NCBI RefSeq assembly: GCF_013372285.1
Contig: NZ_CP054301.1
Coordinates: 3,624,001 to 3,688,000, forward strand
Length of the DNA: 64,000 nt
DNA from: Marinomonas primoryensis
GTDB lineage: Bacteria > Pseudomonadota > Gammaproteobacteria > Pseudomonadales > Marinomonadaceae
Reading direction: 5' to 3'
Both the position numbers and the translations under genes were made by a program. Of the stretch, positions 10,273 to 19,857 are shown piece by piece. Under the pieces are notes generated by a model. That model was not told where the DNA came from, did not search any database, and saw only the letters and a list, made by a program, of their open reading frames with translations. Every line of letters starts with the position of its first letter. Within the stretch, counting starts at the first letter, position 1.

Positions 10273-11100
10273 TTAGTCTTTCTTAGCGGAAAAATCGTTC
10301 GCCATTTTTTTTGATCGGTTAACGCAGGCCGTCATTGCATCTGCGACTATTTTATCAATATTAGAGGCTTCAAAAGACAACAAAGCTTGCTCTGTTGTTC
10401 CCTTCGGCGACGTAATATTGTTACGTAACTGAGCAATTGGCTCATCCAGCTCTATCACCATTCGAGCAGCCCCTAACATGGCATGACTGGCTAATGCTCG
10501 GCTTGTCTTTTCATCAAGTCCCTGTTCTTTACCATTTTCAATCATGGCTTCAAGGAATCGAAAAAAATAAGCGGGTGCGCTGCCTGACAAGCTGGTCACG
10601 GTATGCATATGCTCTTCCTCTTCTATCCACACAGAGTGACCAATACTAGAAAAAAGCTCACTCACTTGCGTTTTTTGCCCTTCAGTGGTGTATTCATTGG
10701 CTATTAAGCCTGTCATCCCTGCGCCTAATTGAGAAGGCGTATTAGGCATACTGCGGACAATCGCCACAGATTTACCTAACCAATAAGCCAATGAGTCCAA
10801 TTCAACACCCGCTGCAACCGAGATAAACAGTTGATCGTCACGTACCTGCGCCGAAAAGTCTTCAATTACCGCCTGCATTTGCGCAGGTTTAACACACAAA
10901 ACAACCACATCTGCCTGATTTACAGCCATGTCATTGTCAGCCAACATGGTAATACCATATTGTTCATGATAGTAATCGCGTTTTTCTGGGGTTCTCGATG
11001 TACCAATGATTTTTTCAGCCGGATAACCGTTAGCAAGCATGCCACTAAAAATCGCTCTGGCCATATTTCCTACACCAATAAAGGCAATACTTTGTGTCAT
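10273..11100 (-). CDS. proC: Pyrroline-5-carboxylate reductase
   Basis: Last step of proline synthesis, NAD(P)H-dependent. 275 residues with N-terminal Rossmann motif FIGVGNMARAI and the C-terminal signature of the family (TVTSLSGSAPAYFFRFLEAM, LRNNITSPKGTTEQAL). Sits between yggS and yggT, an order conserved across gammaproteobacteria. Confidence 0.96.
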   Translation of the reverse strand: MTQSIAFIGVGNMARAIFSGMLANGYPAEKIIGTSRTPEKRDYYHEQYGITMLADNDMAVNQADVVVLCVKPAQMQAVIEDFSAQVRDDQLFISVAAGVELDSLAYWLGKSVAIVRSMPNTPSQLGAGMTGLIANEYTTEGQKTQVSELFSSIGHSVWIEEEEHMHTVTSLSGSAPAYFFRFLEAMIENGKEQGLDEKTSRALASHAMLGAARMVIELDEPIAQLRNNITSPKGTTEQALLSFEASNIDKIVADAMTACVNRSKKMANDFSAKKD

Positions 11101-11182
11101 TTTACATCCTATTTTTTAATTCTCTAAGCTGGCAAAAAATACCCATCAGCTTATTCAATAAATGATATGGCACTTGGTGGCC

Positions 11183-11911
11183 TCACATTTTAGCCGAATA
11201 ATCACGCGATCCAAAGATTGCCGTACCCACACGAACCATGGTGCTACCAGATTGAATGGCCGCTGGTAAATCTCCAGACATACCAATAGATAAAGTGTCT
11301 ATCATGCTGTCGGATTTGGATAATTCAATAAAGGCTTTTACAAGAGGTTCATAGACAGCGCATTGCGCGGCAGAATTTTCTTGTGGCGCGGGAATAGCCA
11401 TTAGCCCTCTAAGACACAAGTTTGGCAGCGTTCTAATGAGGTCAACCATTGCACCTAGCTCTGACAAGGTCACCCCAGATTTACTGTCTTCGCCGCTAAT
11501 GTTAACTTGAATACAGACATTGAGTGGGGGCATATCTACTGAACGCTGATCACTAAGACGGCGAGCAATTTTTTCTCGATCAATGGAATGCACCCAATGC
11601 ATGGTGTCTGCTATGAGGCGGGATTTATTAGACTGAATGGGGCCAATGAAGTGCCATTCAATGTCCGCTAAATGCGCTAAAGCATGACACTTATCCACCG
11701 CTTCTTGCACGTAATTTTCACCGAATGCTCTTTGGCCGGCGCTATACGCTGCTTCTAGTGCGGATAAAGGCTTTGTCTTACTGACCGCCAACAATCGCAC
11801 ACAACCATCTTTTCGTTTGTACTGCTGAACCAGCTGATCAATCTGTTGAGAAACTAAGGTTAAATTAACCTTCACGTCTTCCGTTTCGTTTCGTTCGATT
11901 TCAATCGACAT
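11183..11911 (-). CDS. yggS: PLP homeostasis protein YggS/PROSC
   Basis: 242 residues, a fold-type III PLP-binding protein with no known catalysis. It shows the PLP lysine motif LLAVSKTKP, GENYVQEA, WHFIGPIQSNKSR and LSIGMSGDLPAAI, all typical. It maintains PLP and amino-acid pools. First gene of a yggS-proC-yggT operon; 82 bases separate it from proC. Confidence 0.95.
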   Translation of the reverse strand: MSIEIERNETEDVKVNLTLVSQQIDQLVQQYKRKDGCVRLLAVSKTKPLSALEAAYSAGQRAFGENYVQEAVDKCHALAHLADIEWHFIGPIQSNKSRLIADTMHWVHSIDREKIARRLSDQRSVDMPPLNVCIQVNISGEDSKSGVTLSELGAMVDLIRTLPNLCLRGLMAIPAPQENSAAQCAVYEPLVKAFIELSKSDSMIDTLSIGMSGDLPAAIQSGSTMVRVGTAIFGSRDYSAKM

Positions 11912-12033
11912 TGTTCACCACGCTCCTTTTTTATAAAGATGTAACGAGTTGCCCCGTTTCCTCTTTATAAAAAAGACAGAGGAGAAACGATGGTGTGCGC
12001 ATCATAGCACTATTTTAAAAGACAGAAAAAAGC

Positions 12034-13140
12034 TTATAACGAATAAAGCTCAGAGCTAGATTCATAATAGTCACCATGAAATTCTAGGCGATATCCTGGT
12101 AAGTTATGTAGCGAGTTCGCAGCGAATGAAGCGGCCTGGTGAAGCAACTCTAATGATGAGTGCTCGGGATAAAAAGCAATGCCGATAGACACTCCTGCAC
12201 GTATTAGCCGATTGCTAGAAAGGCTAGAGTCACTCAATGACTTCAATAGTTTAGTGGCCACAATCTCGGCATCCTCTAAATGCTGAATACGGATACCCAT
12301 AACCAATTCACGCTCATCATAATGCGCTAGAAGATCATTATCTCGCACTGTATCTTGCATAATATCAGCCAATACTTTCAACTCGTCCTCATCTATTTTC
12401 GACGTCGAAAGTAATTTCAGCGAAAGCAACGCCGCGCGCTGAAAATGGCGACGGGAGTCCTTTAAAACGATGCCAAAACTATTATCAAAGCTAAAACGTC
12501 GCAATAGACCTGTCGACGGATCTCGGTGGCTGTCTTCCAACAATAAATAATCGGCTTTTTCTCGCTCGAATACAGCGTCCAGCCAAGAAGCATAACTGTC
12601 TAAAGCCAGTGCCATCAGCTCTCCTTCTAACAGGGTGTCTTCTCGTTGAAATGCTAACATTAAATAGATAGAACCCTGACCATCGGAAACGCTCACCATG
12701 GATGCATCTGAAAAACCATGACGTTTAAAAAAGACCTGCCAGTGCTTCCAGTCTGATAAATTCGGAATATTAATGTCATGACGTTTAGGACAAGAAGGAG
12801 TGGCCGCAAAAGTAATCAACGCTTGAGGAACCGTAATCAATCGGCCATTTGGACTAAGTAAACTCTCATTAATAGAGTCTACATATTGTAAATGCCATTG
12901 CGAACAGTCCTTGTCACACACAATAAAAAGACAATACGCCTTGGGCAACTGAGCCTGTAGCCTATTTTTAAAGCTATTCAACAAGGAACTTAATAAAGCC
13001 CCCTTTGAAATCATGTGCAGCATTTGGGGCATGTCACTGTACAGATCTTTGATGAAATCTCGTTCTTTTTCGAGATAGGCAACACGAGACCGCAAGACCT
13101 GCCGTTCCTTAAGCAATTCGTTTGATGAATCTATAGGCAT
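12034..13140 (-). CDS. GAF-like/degenerate GGDEF domain protein
   Basis: About 368 residues, soluble. A short N-terminal coiled coil is followed by a GAF-like sensory region (about 60-200) and a GGDEF-fold domain (about 210-365; DPSTGLLRRFSFD at its start, RAGVSIGIAFYP near its end). The GGDEF signature is replaced by YDERELVMG, so diguanylate cyclase activity is unlikely. This resembles the DUF484-plus-GGDEF-like regulators with lost activity. The TTG at 13158 is in frame, but the ATG at 13140 is the more likely start. Function unknown; a signalling or structural role is an inference. Confidence 0.75.
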   Translation of the reverse strand: MPIDSSNELLKERQVLRSRVAYLEKERDFIKDLYSDMPQMLHMISKGALLSSLLNSFKNRLQAQLPKAYCLFIVCDKDCSQWHLQYVDSINESLLSPNGRLITVPQALITFAATPSCPKRHDINIPNLSDWKHWQVFFKRHGFSDASMVSVSDGQGSIYLMLAFQREDTLLEGELMALALDSYASWLDAVFEREKADYLLLEDSHRDPSTGLLRRFSFDNSFGIVLKDSRRHFQRAALLSLKLLSTSKIDEDELKVLADIMQDTVRDNDLLAHYDERELVMGIRIQHLEDAEIVATKLLKSLSDSSLSSNRLIRAGVSIGIAFYPEHSSLELLHQAASFAANSLHNLPGYRLEFHGDYYESSSELYSL

Positions 13141-13259
13141 AAAATACTGAAACCACAATTGTCCATAATTGAAACTAGATTAACGACCTAAGATAAAAAG
13201 TAAAGGATATAGTAAAGCCAAATGAGAGAAAGAAAATAATCTGGCCTTACTTATTTGAC

Positions 13260-14537
13260 TCAAACAGCCTGATAAACACGTTGACCAGAAATATACGTCG
13301 CGGCGACTCGACCAACAAATTCATCACCAAAGTACGGGGAATTATGGCCTTTTGTCTTCCGGGTATCATACGACCATACCCAACGTGCCGTACTGTCAAA
13401 CAAAATAAAGTCGGCAAAACTTCCTACTGACAAAGAACCCGCCTCCAAACCAAAGCAAGCAGCAGGGCCCGATGTTAAGCAAGTCAGCACGGTGGAGAAC
13501 TCTAGGTCTCCTTCATCCATTAATAGCATAGCCAAAGGCAATAAAATTTCGACATTCGCCATACCAGGCTCAGTGGCCGCGAAAGGAGCGATTTTCGCCA
13601 TTTTTTCATGAGGCTGATGATCAGAACAAATCGCGGTAATGACACCCGCTTTTATTCCCTCAATTAGAGTCAAACGATCTTCATCGCCTCGCAACGGTGG
13701 CAACACATGATAGTGACCATCGAACCGACTCAATACCTGATCATTCAATAGTAAATTGTGCACGGCAACATCGGCGGTCACATCTAATCCAGAAGCCTTT
13801 GCATCCGCGATCATTTCAACCGACTTGGCACAAGACAAACGAGCAAAATGCGCACGCACTCCTGTCTTTTCGACCAGTAATAAATCACGCATCAGCGCAA
13901 TGGTTTCCGCTTCTTCAGGAATACCCGCTAAACCATGCATGGTCGACATCAGACCTTCATGAGCACAACCGCCTTCAGAAAGACTCGATTCATCAGGATG
14001 AAACACCACCAATAAATCATGTGTCGCGGCGTACTCAAGCGCACGAGACAACACCTTAGTACTTGCCATTGGATGGCGATGATTGGACACTGCGATACAA
14101 CCCGCGTCCGTCAATGCCACCATGTTGCTCAGCTGTGCGCCCTCTAACCCTTGCGTTAACGCGCCAATAGGAAACACATTGGCCATTCCCGCCTCGTCGG
14201 CTTTGTCTTGAATTAACGCTGCAACCGCAGGCGTATCCACAATAGGGCGCGTATCTGGAGGACAAACTAACGTTGTCACACCACCGGAAACTGCTGCACG
14301 CCCTTCCGTTGCGACACTGCCTTTTTGAGTCAATCCAGGTTCACGTAACGCTACAGCAAGATCCACTAAACCCGGCAACACCCATTGACCTGTCGCATCA
14401 ACAATCTCAGCATCTTCAAAACCAGCTGGAGCATCGCCAATCGCTACGATTTTTTGATTGTCGATGAACAAATCCGTTACCGTATCAATGTTTTGACTCG
14501 GGTCGATAATACGACCATTTTGAATACGTAATTTCAT
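13260..14537 (-). CDS. pyrC': Dihydroorotase-like protein PyrC' (non-catalytic partner of PyrB)
   Basis: About 425 residues with the amidohydrolase fold of dihydroorotase. The zinc-binding HxH of active enzymes is replaced: the strand reads GLVDLAVALREPG where active enzymes have DxHxHLR. This loss is the hallmark of PyrC' (PyrX) in pseudomonads and relatives, where it assembles with aspartate transcarbamoylase into a dodecamer. A true PyrC must be elsewhere in the genome. Start: ATG at 14537 gives the family-like MKLRIQ; ATG at 14549 overlaps pyrB by 11 bases but sits directly on the GAGGG. Translationally coupled to pyrB. Confidence 0.9.
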   Translation of the reverse strand: MKLRIQNGRIIDPSQNIDTVTDLFIDNQKIVAIGDAPAGFEDAEIVDATGQWVLPGLVDLAVALREPGLTQKGSVATEGRAAVSGGVTTLVCPPDTRPIVDTPAVAALIQDKADEAGMANVFPIGALTQGLEGAQLSNMVALTDAGCIAVSNHRHPMASTKVLSRALEYAATHDLLVVFHPDESSLSEGGCAHEGLMSTMHGLAGIPEEAETIALMRDLLLVEKTGVRAHFARLSCAKSVEMIADAKASGLDVTADVAVHNLLLNDQVLSRFDGHYHVLPPLRGDEDRLTLIEGIKAGVITAICSDHQPHEKMAKIAPFAATEPGMANVEILLPLAMLLMDEGDLEFSTVLTCLTSGPAACFGLEAGSLSVGSFADFILFDSTARWVWSYDTRKTKGHNSPYFGDEFVGRVAATYISGQRVYQAV

Positions 14538-14538
14538 G

Positions 14539-15543
14539 CTATTTTTCATCCCTCGTTACTGACGAATCATCACTTTGTAACTGACCACTCATCGCCATAG
14601 ACATCACTGCCATTCGCACCGCGATGCCATTGGTTACTTGATCCAAAATTACAGAATGTTTACCGTCCGCGACTTCCGAAGAAATTTCCACGCCGCGGTT
14701 AATTGGACCTGGATGCATGACGATTGCATCAGGACTCGCCCACGCCAACGTTTCTTCAGTCAAACCATACAATCGATAGAATTCGCTTTCGCTCGGCAAT
14801 AAAGCGCCTTTCATGCGCTCTTTTTGCAAACGTAACATCACCACCACGTCGACGTCTTTTAAGCCAGCTTCTAGGTCATGGCAAATCGTGGCGCCCATTT
14901 CAGCGAAAAAGCTGGGCACTAATGTTTTTGGTCCAACCAGACGTATATCGCTAACGCCTAACGTCGTCAGCGCTTGTAGCTGAGAGCGTGCCACACGTGA
15001 ATGCAAAATATCACCAACGATCGCAATTTTGAGTCCAACAAAGCGGCCTTTGTGACGACGAATCGTCAACATATCTAACATCGCTTGCGTTGGATGAGCA
15101 TGTCGCCCATCACCCGCATTAATGATGGCAACATTCGGCGTACAGTGTTCAGCAATAAAGTGCGCCGCACCACTGTCTGAATGACGCACGATGAACATGT
15201 CACTTTGCATGGCTTCTAAATTTTTCAGGGTATCCAATAAGGATTCGCCTTTAGACGTCGCAGAAGTTTCAATATTGAGGTTAATAACATCAGCCGATAA
15301 TCGCTTACCAGCTAATTCAAAGGTGGTACGTGTACGAGTGGAATTTTCAAAAAATAGATTTACGACGGTTTTACCGCGTAAAAGAGGCACTTTTTTAACA
15401 GACTGCTCGCCCATCGAAAGGAAGGATTCCGCTCGATCAAGAATCTCAGTCAAAATAGTTTTATCCAGTCCATCCAGCGTTAAAAAGTGCTTAAGCTGCC
15501 CGTGTTCATTTAATTGTAATGCCCGAGGCTCGGATCGCATCAT
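14539..15543 (-). CDS. pyrB: Aspartate carbamoyltransferase catalytic subunit
   Basis: 334 residues. Carbamoyl phosphate + aspartate to carbamoyl aspartate, the committed step of pyrimidine synthesis. Carbamoyl-phosphate motif [13 protein letters not shown], then HPTQAMLD and the aspartate-binding [13 protein letters not shown]. Long N-terminus as in the class that pairs with PyrC'. The order pyrR-(leader)-pyrB-pyrC' is the one in pseudomonads. The 235-base leader between pyrR and pyrB contains a hairpin that may be regulatory. Confidence 0.96.
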   Translation of the reverse strand: MMRSEPRALQLNEHGQLKHFLTLDGLDKTILTEILDRAESFLSMGEQSVKKVPLLRGKTVVNLFFENSTRTRTTFELAGKRLSADVINLNIETSATSKGESLLDTLKNLEAMQSDMFIVRHSDSGAAHFIAEHCTPNVAIINAGDGRHAHPTQAMLDMLTIRRHKGRFVGLKIAIVGDILHSRVARSQLQALTTLGVSDIRLVGPKTLVPSFFAEMGATICHDLEAGLKDVDVVVMLRLQKERMKGALLPSESEFYRLYGLTEETLAWASPDAIVMHPGPINRGVEISSEVADGKHSVILDQVTNGIAVRMAVMSMAMSGQLQSDDSSVTRDEK

Positions 15544-15613
15544 GGTTTGCTTTCCTCAAACTGCAAAGACGGTATCGTCTTACTCTATTTAAAATAGGAA
15601 GTCTGGATAGGAA

Positions 15614-15647
15614 AATGCCCGGTACAGACAAACTGCAGCCGGGCATT
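15614..15647 (-). promoter_or_regulatory. Hairpin in the pyrR-pyrB leader (possible attenuator)
   Basis: AATGCCCGG (15614-15622) and its exact complement at 15639-15647 enclose a 16-base loop. On the minus strand the stem is followed by TTTTCCTAT, a short T-rich tail, about 70 bases before the pyrB start. It could be a weak terminator (attenuator) or an RNA target of PyrR. A short open frame (MQRLEE, on the minus strand from about 15711) lies upstream and could be a leader peptide. Regulation is inference. Confidence 0.45.
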
Positions 15648-15778
15648 AATGACATTAAACGGTTGTCTCGCCGTATTTTTTTGGTGAGATCTCATTCTTC
15701 TAACCGCTGCATCGTCAATCTTATCCGTACGTTAATTGTCGTACGTGTTCGACAAAAAATAAAGCTTTGTTCTGACTA

Positions 15779-16276
15779 TTAATGGGTATCAATGATAGAA
15801 ACACCCAGTGTTTTTGGTCCAGTCAGCTTAACCCTTTGATCAGGATTGAGCGTTAAATGCTCGCCAACAATATCCGCTGCAATAGGAAGCTCATGCTGCC
15901 CCAAATCGTAAAGAATGGCTAACGTAATACTAGCAGGTCGACCAAAGTCAAAAATTTCGTTCATCGCGGCGCGAATCGTACGACCAGACATAAGCACATC
16001 ATCGACCAAGATGACGTGACGATCTTCAATCGCTGGCAATGAAGTTTGATTCACCTTCGGGTTCAACCCCGCTTTCGTAAAGTCATCACGATAAAAAGTA
16101 ATGTCCAACGTCGCTAAAGGCTCAGTGGTTGGCACCGCTGATATCAAACGCTCTGCAACCCAAACACCACCAGTATGAATCCCAACAACAATGGCATTCT
16201 CAATGTTTTTCTTTTCACAATATGCCGTCAGTTGCGTTTTCATTGACGCTAGAGAATGCTCTAAATCTAACTTCAT
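15779..16276 (-). CDS. pyrR: Bifunctional pyr regulator / uracil phosphoribosyltransferase
   Basis: 165 residues with the type I PRTase fold; PRPP loop VILVDDVLMSGRTIRAA and N-terminal GIHTGGVWVAERL. It salvages uracil to UMP and in Bacillus binds pyr mRNA; in gammaproteobacteria the RNA role is less certain. Located between ruvX and pyrB, so it may govern the leader that precedes pyrB. Confidence 0.93.
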   Translation of the reverse strand: MKLDLEHSLASMKTQLTAYCEKKNIENAIVVGIHTGGVWVAERLISAVPTTEPLATLDITFYRDDFTKAGLNPKVNQTSLPAIEDRHVILVDDVLMSGRTIRAAMNEIFDFGRPASITLAILYDLGQHELPIAADIVGEHLTLNPDQRVKLTGPKTLGVSIIDTH

Positions 16277-16330
16277 TTTTTCTCAAACCTTGTTCTTAAA
16301 TTCACAATAAACCACCATTCAACCAGCCAC

Positions 16331-16804
16331 TCACTTAGTCGTCTCGGCAAACCAAGTTTCTAAAATCATCTGAGCCGCCAAACCATCCACCGAGTTTTCT
16401 TTAAAATTTCGGTTTCCTTTCTGAGCAATCACCTGCCCTTTAGCCTCATAGGAAGATAATCGTTCGTCCATCATATGGTAAGGAAGGTTGAAACGTCCAT
16501 GCAATCGTTTAGCAAACTTACGTGCTCTTTGACACATCTCATTTTCTGAGCCGTCCATGTCTAATGGCAAGCCCACTACGAAAGCATCTGGCTTCCACTC
16601 TTCTACCACCTTGGTGATCTCATCCCAATTAGGAATACCATCTTTGGCTTTTATCGGGTCAAGCGGTTGAGCCGTTCCTGTAATACTCTGACCAATAGCA
16701 ACACCCATTCGAGTCGTGCCAAAGTCAAAACCCAATACTGAGCGAACAGTATTGGGCTTCTGATTATCGTTTAAAGGCGTTTCTGTCGAGATTGACGCTG
16801 TCAT
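16331..16804 (-). CDS. ruvX: Putative Holliday junction resolvase / pre-16S rRNA nuclease
   Basis: 157 residues, RNase H-like YqgF family: GFDFGTTRMGVAIG at the N-terminus, VVGLPLDMDGSE in the middle and the DERLSSYEA motif, ending with VDGLAAQMILETW. The family processes the 16S rRNA 5' end and has been proposed to resolve Holliday junctions. Its start codon overlaps the stop of yqgE, so the two are coupled. Confidence 0.94.
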   Translation of the reverse strand: MTASISTETPLNDNQKPNTVRSVLGFDFGTTRMGVAIGQSITGTAQPLDPIKAKDGIPNWDEITKVVEEWKPDAFVVGLPLDMDGSENEMCQRARKFAKRLHGRFNLPYHMMDERLSSYEAKGQVIAQKGNRNFKENSVDGLAAQMILETWFAETTK

Positions 16805-17376
16805 TAACCATGTCCTATATCCGGTGAAAGTCTTGCCATATCAATCCCCAATACTCGCGTAGCGGCGGTAAATTGCATATCACTTGGTGTATGGAATAAT
16901 ACGTCTAAATCCGCTTCACATACTAGCCAATCATTATTCGCAATTTCAGACTCAAGTTGCCCAGCGTCCCAACCAGCACATCCTAATGTAATGCGAAAGG
17001 CATTTGGCCCCTTGCCTTCGGCGATTTCTTCAAGCGCTTCCAAAGAGGCAGACAAAGACACTTCATCGGTGACTCGTAACGTATTGCTCCAAACTTTGTC
17101 TGCTGTGTGCAAAATAAAACCGCGTTCGGCTTCTACTGGTCCACCCGTGTAAATGGGTTCAGACGTTAGACGCGGGCTACCAATTTTAATGCCAAGGTGA
17201 TCCGCTAATTCAGTAAAATCAACATTTGAGGGACGATTGATAATAATCCCCATCGCGCCCGCTGTAGTGTGTTCGCAAAGATAAATAACGGTGTGTTCAA
17301 AGTGTGGGTCGTCTAGGTGTGGCATTGAAATTAAAAAGTGATTTTTAAACGAATCGAAAAATGAATTCATAGTCAT
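16804..17376 (-). CDS. yqgE: YqgE/AlgH family protein
   Basis: 190 residues, family signature FLISMPHLDDPHFEHTVIYLCEH and GAMGIIINRPSN, then the TLGCAGWDAGQLESEIANNDW motif region. AlgH was linked to alginate transcription in Pseudomonas, but the biochemical role is not known. First gene of a yqgE-ruvX-pyrR-pyrB-pyrC' run, overlapping ruvX by one base. Confidence 0.93.
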   Translation of the reverse strand: MTMNSFFDSFKNHFLISMPHLDDPHFEHTVIYLCEHTTAGAMGIIINRPSNVDFTELADHLGIKIGSPRLTSEPIYTGGPVEAERGFILHTADKVWSNTLRVTDEVSLSASLEALEEIAEGKGPNAFRITLGCAGWDAGQLESEIANNDWLVCEADLDVLFHTPSDMQFTAATRVLGIDMARLSPDIGHG

Positions 17377-17937
17377 GTGCCCTCTTTAAATGTATGACAG
17401 CGCAAAGATCGCGCCAGTGACTTAAACCTAAGAAGTACTTGAATACCTGAACCTAAAAATAACTCGCCAACGAGGCAATATAGAAGAGCAAAGAAGACGG
17501 CAAAGCAGCGCTGCCGTCTCAGACAGTATAGGGCAAGATGAGAATTTACCTACCCCAAATACACAAATTATTACCGAAAGCCTTCAAAACTCACATTCCA
17601 AGCAGTAAACTGTCGTTACTGAACGTGTAAAAAAGAGTCCAACCGTCACACTTTTCACCCTTGGAACCTATAAATGCCATTAACTTCGACGAAAAATGCT
17701 CAAAGTACATCGATTCAAGTCGAGGCACTTTGTCATCTTTACGCGGTGAATTTGGCACAATGGATACAACACTACCAAGCTGAAACAGTGGACTTACGCT
17801 ACTTTTTCCACAGCGGCTGGTCTTCCTAGTTCTTCCTATATTGTCCTTACCACCACAAAACATACTCTATAAAAGAGAATGTTCTTCTATATTTAAAAAG
17901 ACAAAACTGCCCATCATTGGCGCAATAGGAAGCAACC
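17377..17937. other. Intergenic region with a perfect hairpin, no convincing gene
   Basis: 561 bases between divergent genes. AGACGGCA (17495-17502) pairs exactly with 17512-17519 (9-base loop); it could be a terminator of a minus-strand transcript or a leader structure. A 90-codon minus-strand frame (17591-17863) covers the centre but has no recognisable similarity, and in relatives tonB and gshB usually lie upstream of yqgE. The promoters of yqgE and of the oxygenase gene must both lie here; no clear consensus is seen. Confidence 0.4.
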
Positions 17938-18777
17938 ATGCAACTACAAGCAATAGATTACACCAGCGCAACAGCGCAAGAAGATTTCGTAAAATCCCTG
18001 CGAGAAACTGGCTTTGGCGTTCTAAAAAACCACCCTATTCAAAAAACACTTGTCAGCGCAATCTACAGTGAATGGCAGACCTTTTTTAATAGCGAAGAAA
18101 AACACAACTACCTTTACAACAAAGGCACACAAGATGGTTTTTTTCCACCTGACGTTTCGGAAACAGCCAAAGGTCACACCAAGAAAGACATCAAAGAATA
18201 TTTTCACTATTATCCGTGGGGACAATGCCCAACCGATAAAAAAGCCCTGCTGACGCAATATTATGCCGAAGCCAACACATTAGCGTCAGAGCTGCTGGCT
18301 TGGGTTGAAGCACATTCCCCGGTAGACGTCGCAAAACACTACTCACAATCCCTTTCTAGCATGGTGGACGGCAGTGATCAGACCTTGCTGCGTGTCCTGC
18401 ATTATCCACCGTTAAAAGGCGATGAAGAATTAGGCGCAATTCGAGCGGGTGCTCATGAAGACATTAACCTACTGACTATCCTGCCATCCGCCAACGAGCC
18501 TGGCTTACAGGTCAAGGCCAAAGATGGCACGTGGATGGACGTTCCTTGCGACTTTGGCACGCTAATCGTGAATATTGGCGATATGCTACAAGAGGCCTCT
18601 GGGGGCTACTTCCCATCCACGTCACACCGCGTCATCAACCCAGAAGGTGCCGACAAAACCAAATCACGCATTTCTTTGCCTTTATTCCTTCATCCGAAAC
18701 CGGAAGTCGTTTTATCCAAACGCCACACCGCTGGCAGCTATTTGCATGAACGCCTTGTTGAGCTTGGTGTGATTTAA
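17938..18777 (+). CDS. 2-oxoglutarate/Fe(II)-dependent oxygenase, isopenicillin N synthase family
   Basis: 279 residues. N-terminal DIOX_N part (GFGVLKNHPIQ), then the double-stranded beta helix with the iron ligands HED (AHEDINLLTIL) and a distal His in TSHRVINP; the RISLP segment supplies the Arg-x-Ser that binds 2-oxoglutarate. Soluble oxygenase of unknown substrate. Single-gene transcript ended by the hairpin at 18805-18834. Confidence 0.85.
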   Translation: MQLQAIDYTSATAQEDFVKSLRETGFGVLKNHPIQKTLVSAIYSEWQTFFNSEEKHNYLYNKGTQDGFFPPDVSETAKGHTKKDIKEYFHYYPWGQCPTDKKALLTQYYAEANTLASELLAWVEAHSPVDVAKHYSQSLSSMVDGSDQTLLRVLHYPPLKGDEELGAIRAGAHEDINLLTILPSANEPGLQVKAKDGTWMDVPCDFGTLIVNIGDMLQEASGGYFPSTSHRVINPEGADKTKSRISLPLFLHPKPEVVLSKRHTAGSYLHERLVELGVI

Positions 18778-18804
18778 TACATTTTGAACAGGTTCGTTAC
18801 AACC

Positions 18805-18834
18805 AAAAAAAGCGCCTTAGAGGGCGCTTTTTTT
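18805..18834. terminator. Bidirectional terminator between convergent genes
   Basis: A7-GCGCC, loop TTAGAG, GGCGC-T7: a symmetric GC stem flanked by A and T runs, so it works for the oxygenase gene (plus) and the TauE-like gene (minus). Confidence 0.9.
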
Positions 18835-18848
18835 CTATCTCATCAACA

Positions 18849-19598
18849 TTAAAACACGGCTTTCAACGACAAACTTATGCCTGACAAAAATAGTAAAACC
18901 ATGGCCGCACGCTTTATCGTCTCAGGCGGTACATTAGGTGGGTAGCGCTTTGCCAAAAGCGTCGCCAAAAACACACAAGGTATGCCAATAACACTTAACC
19001 AGATCATCTCCATAGTGACCTGCCCTGCGACAGACGTAATCCCAATACGAGTTAGACAAGAGATAAAAAACACGCTCAACAGCGATGCTCGAATCACGTT
19101 TAAAGACACAGGTTGACGATACATCAAATACGAAATAGGTGGCCCTGCCGTAGAAAATAAACCGCCCAACACACCGGCAAAACCACCGCACAGAAAAAAG
19201 GCCCAAGGCTTAGACTCGGTTGGATTTTTTTTCGGTTTAATCAAACTCATACCACACGCTAACATAATGGTTATGCCAAGAAATAATTGTAGCCAATGCA
19301 AAGCACCACTTTCTAAACTGCTAAGTAAATAGACGCCAAACACCGTCGCTGGAATACTTCCGAGAAAGAACACCAACAATACTTTCACCTTGGCTTCTCG
19401 CCATAAACCGCCCGCCAACCCCGTCACACTATTAATTAAACTCAACACACTGACGACAAAAGCCGCCACGTCTAATGGCACTAAGGAAAACAAGGCCGCC
19501 GCACTCATCACCACTAGACCAAAGGCAAAGCCCGTGATGGTTTGCACATAACTGCCTAATATAAAAAATGCTAATAGCACAAAAGGGATTTCATTCAT
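18849..19598 (-). CDS. Sulfite exporter TauE/SafE family permease
   Basis: About 249 residues with seven to eight membrane helices and the family N-terminal pattern GSYVQTITGFAFGLV and mid-protein GGLFSTAGPPISYLMY (second repeat). Members move small organic or sulfur-containing anions; the substrate here is unknown. The open frame extends to 19643, but ATG at 19598 starts directly before the first helix and matches the family better. Confidence 0.8.
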   Translation of the reverse strand: MNEIPFVLLAFFILGSYVQTITGFAFGLVVMSAAALFSLVPLDVAAFVVSVLSLINSVTGLAGGLWREAKVKVLLVFFLGSIPATVFGVYLLSSLESGALHWLQLFLGITIMLACGMSLIKPKKNPTESKPWAFFLCGGFAGVLGGLFSTAGPPISYLMYRQPVSLNVIRASLLSVFFISCLTRIGITSVAGQVTMEMIWLSVIGIPCVFLATLLAKRYPPNVPPETIKRAAMVLLFLSGISLSLKAVF

Positions 19599-19761
19599 CA
19601 ACAACGGCCTATATTTAAAGATCAATGGTTTATTAGAGCACAATTTATAGGAAAGGATTAAAACACAAAAACCTCAATACGATAGCCATCGTGCGCAAAG
19701 TTAAGAAAGGTGCTAACAAGTTCTCGTGTCTCAGCATGTGTATAAAACCTGCTAAAAGAAT

Positions 19762-19807
19762 AACCCCATCCTCCGTCTGCCCCTTAAAAGACAAAAGGAG
19801 AAGGAAC
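19762..19807. repeat. Dispersed palindromic repeat, copy 1 (diverged)
   Basis: Begins AACCCCATCCTCCG and continues through a stem-loop core. It matches the two better copies at 32451 and 32970 over its first 46 bases with about four substitutions, which break the perfect stem. It lies in the 317-base gap between the TauE-like gene and pgpA. Confidence 0.75.
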
Positions 19808-19857
19808 CAGAATCAGTGACTAACTTGGAGGTTTTATCGACTTAAGTTAGATAATAA

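Noticed and set aside
13260..14537. Catalytic dihydroorotase
   Set aside because: Zinc ligands missing at the HxH position; called PyrC'.
17591..17863. 90-codon minus-strand frame as a gene
   Set aside because: No recognisable family, no clear ribosome site, and the region looks like intergenic sequence; kept only as a note.
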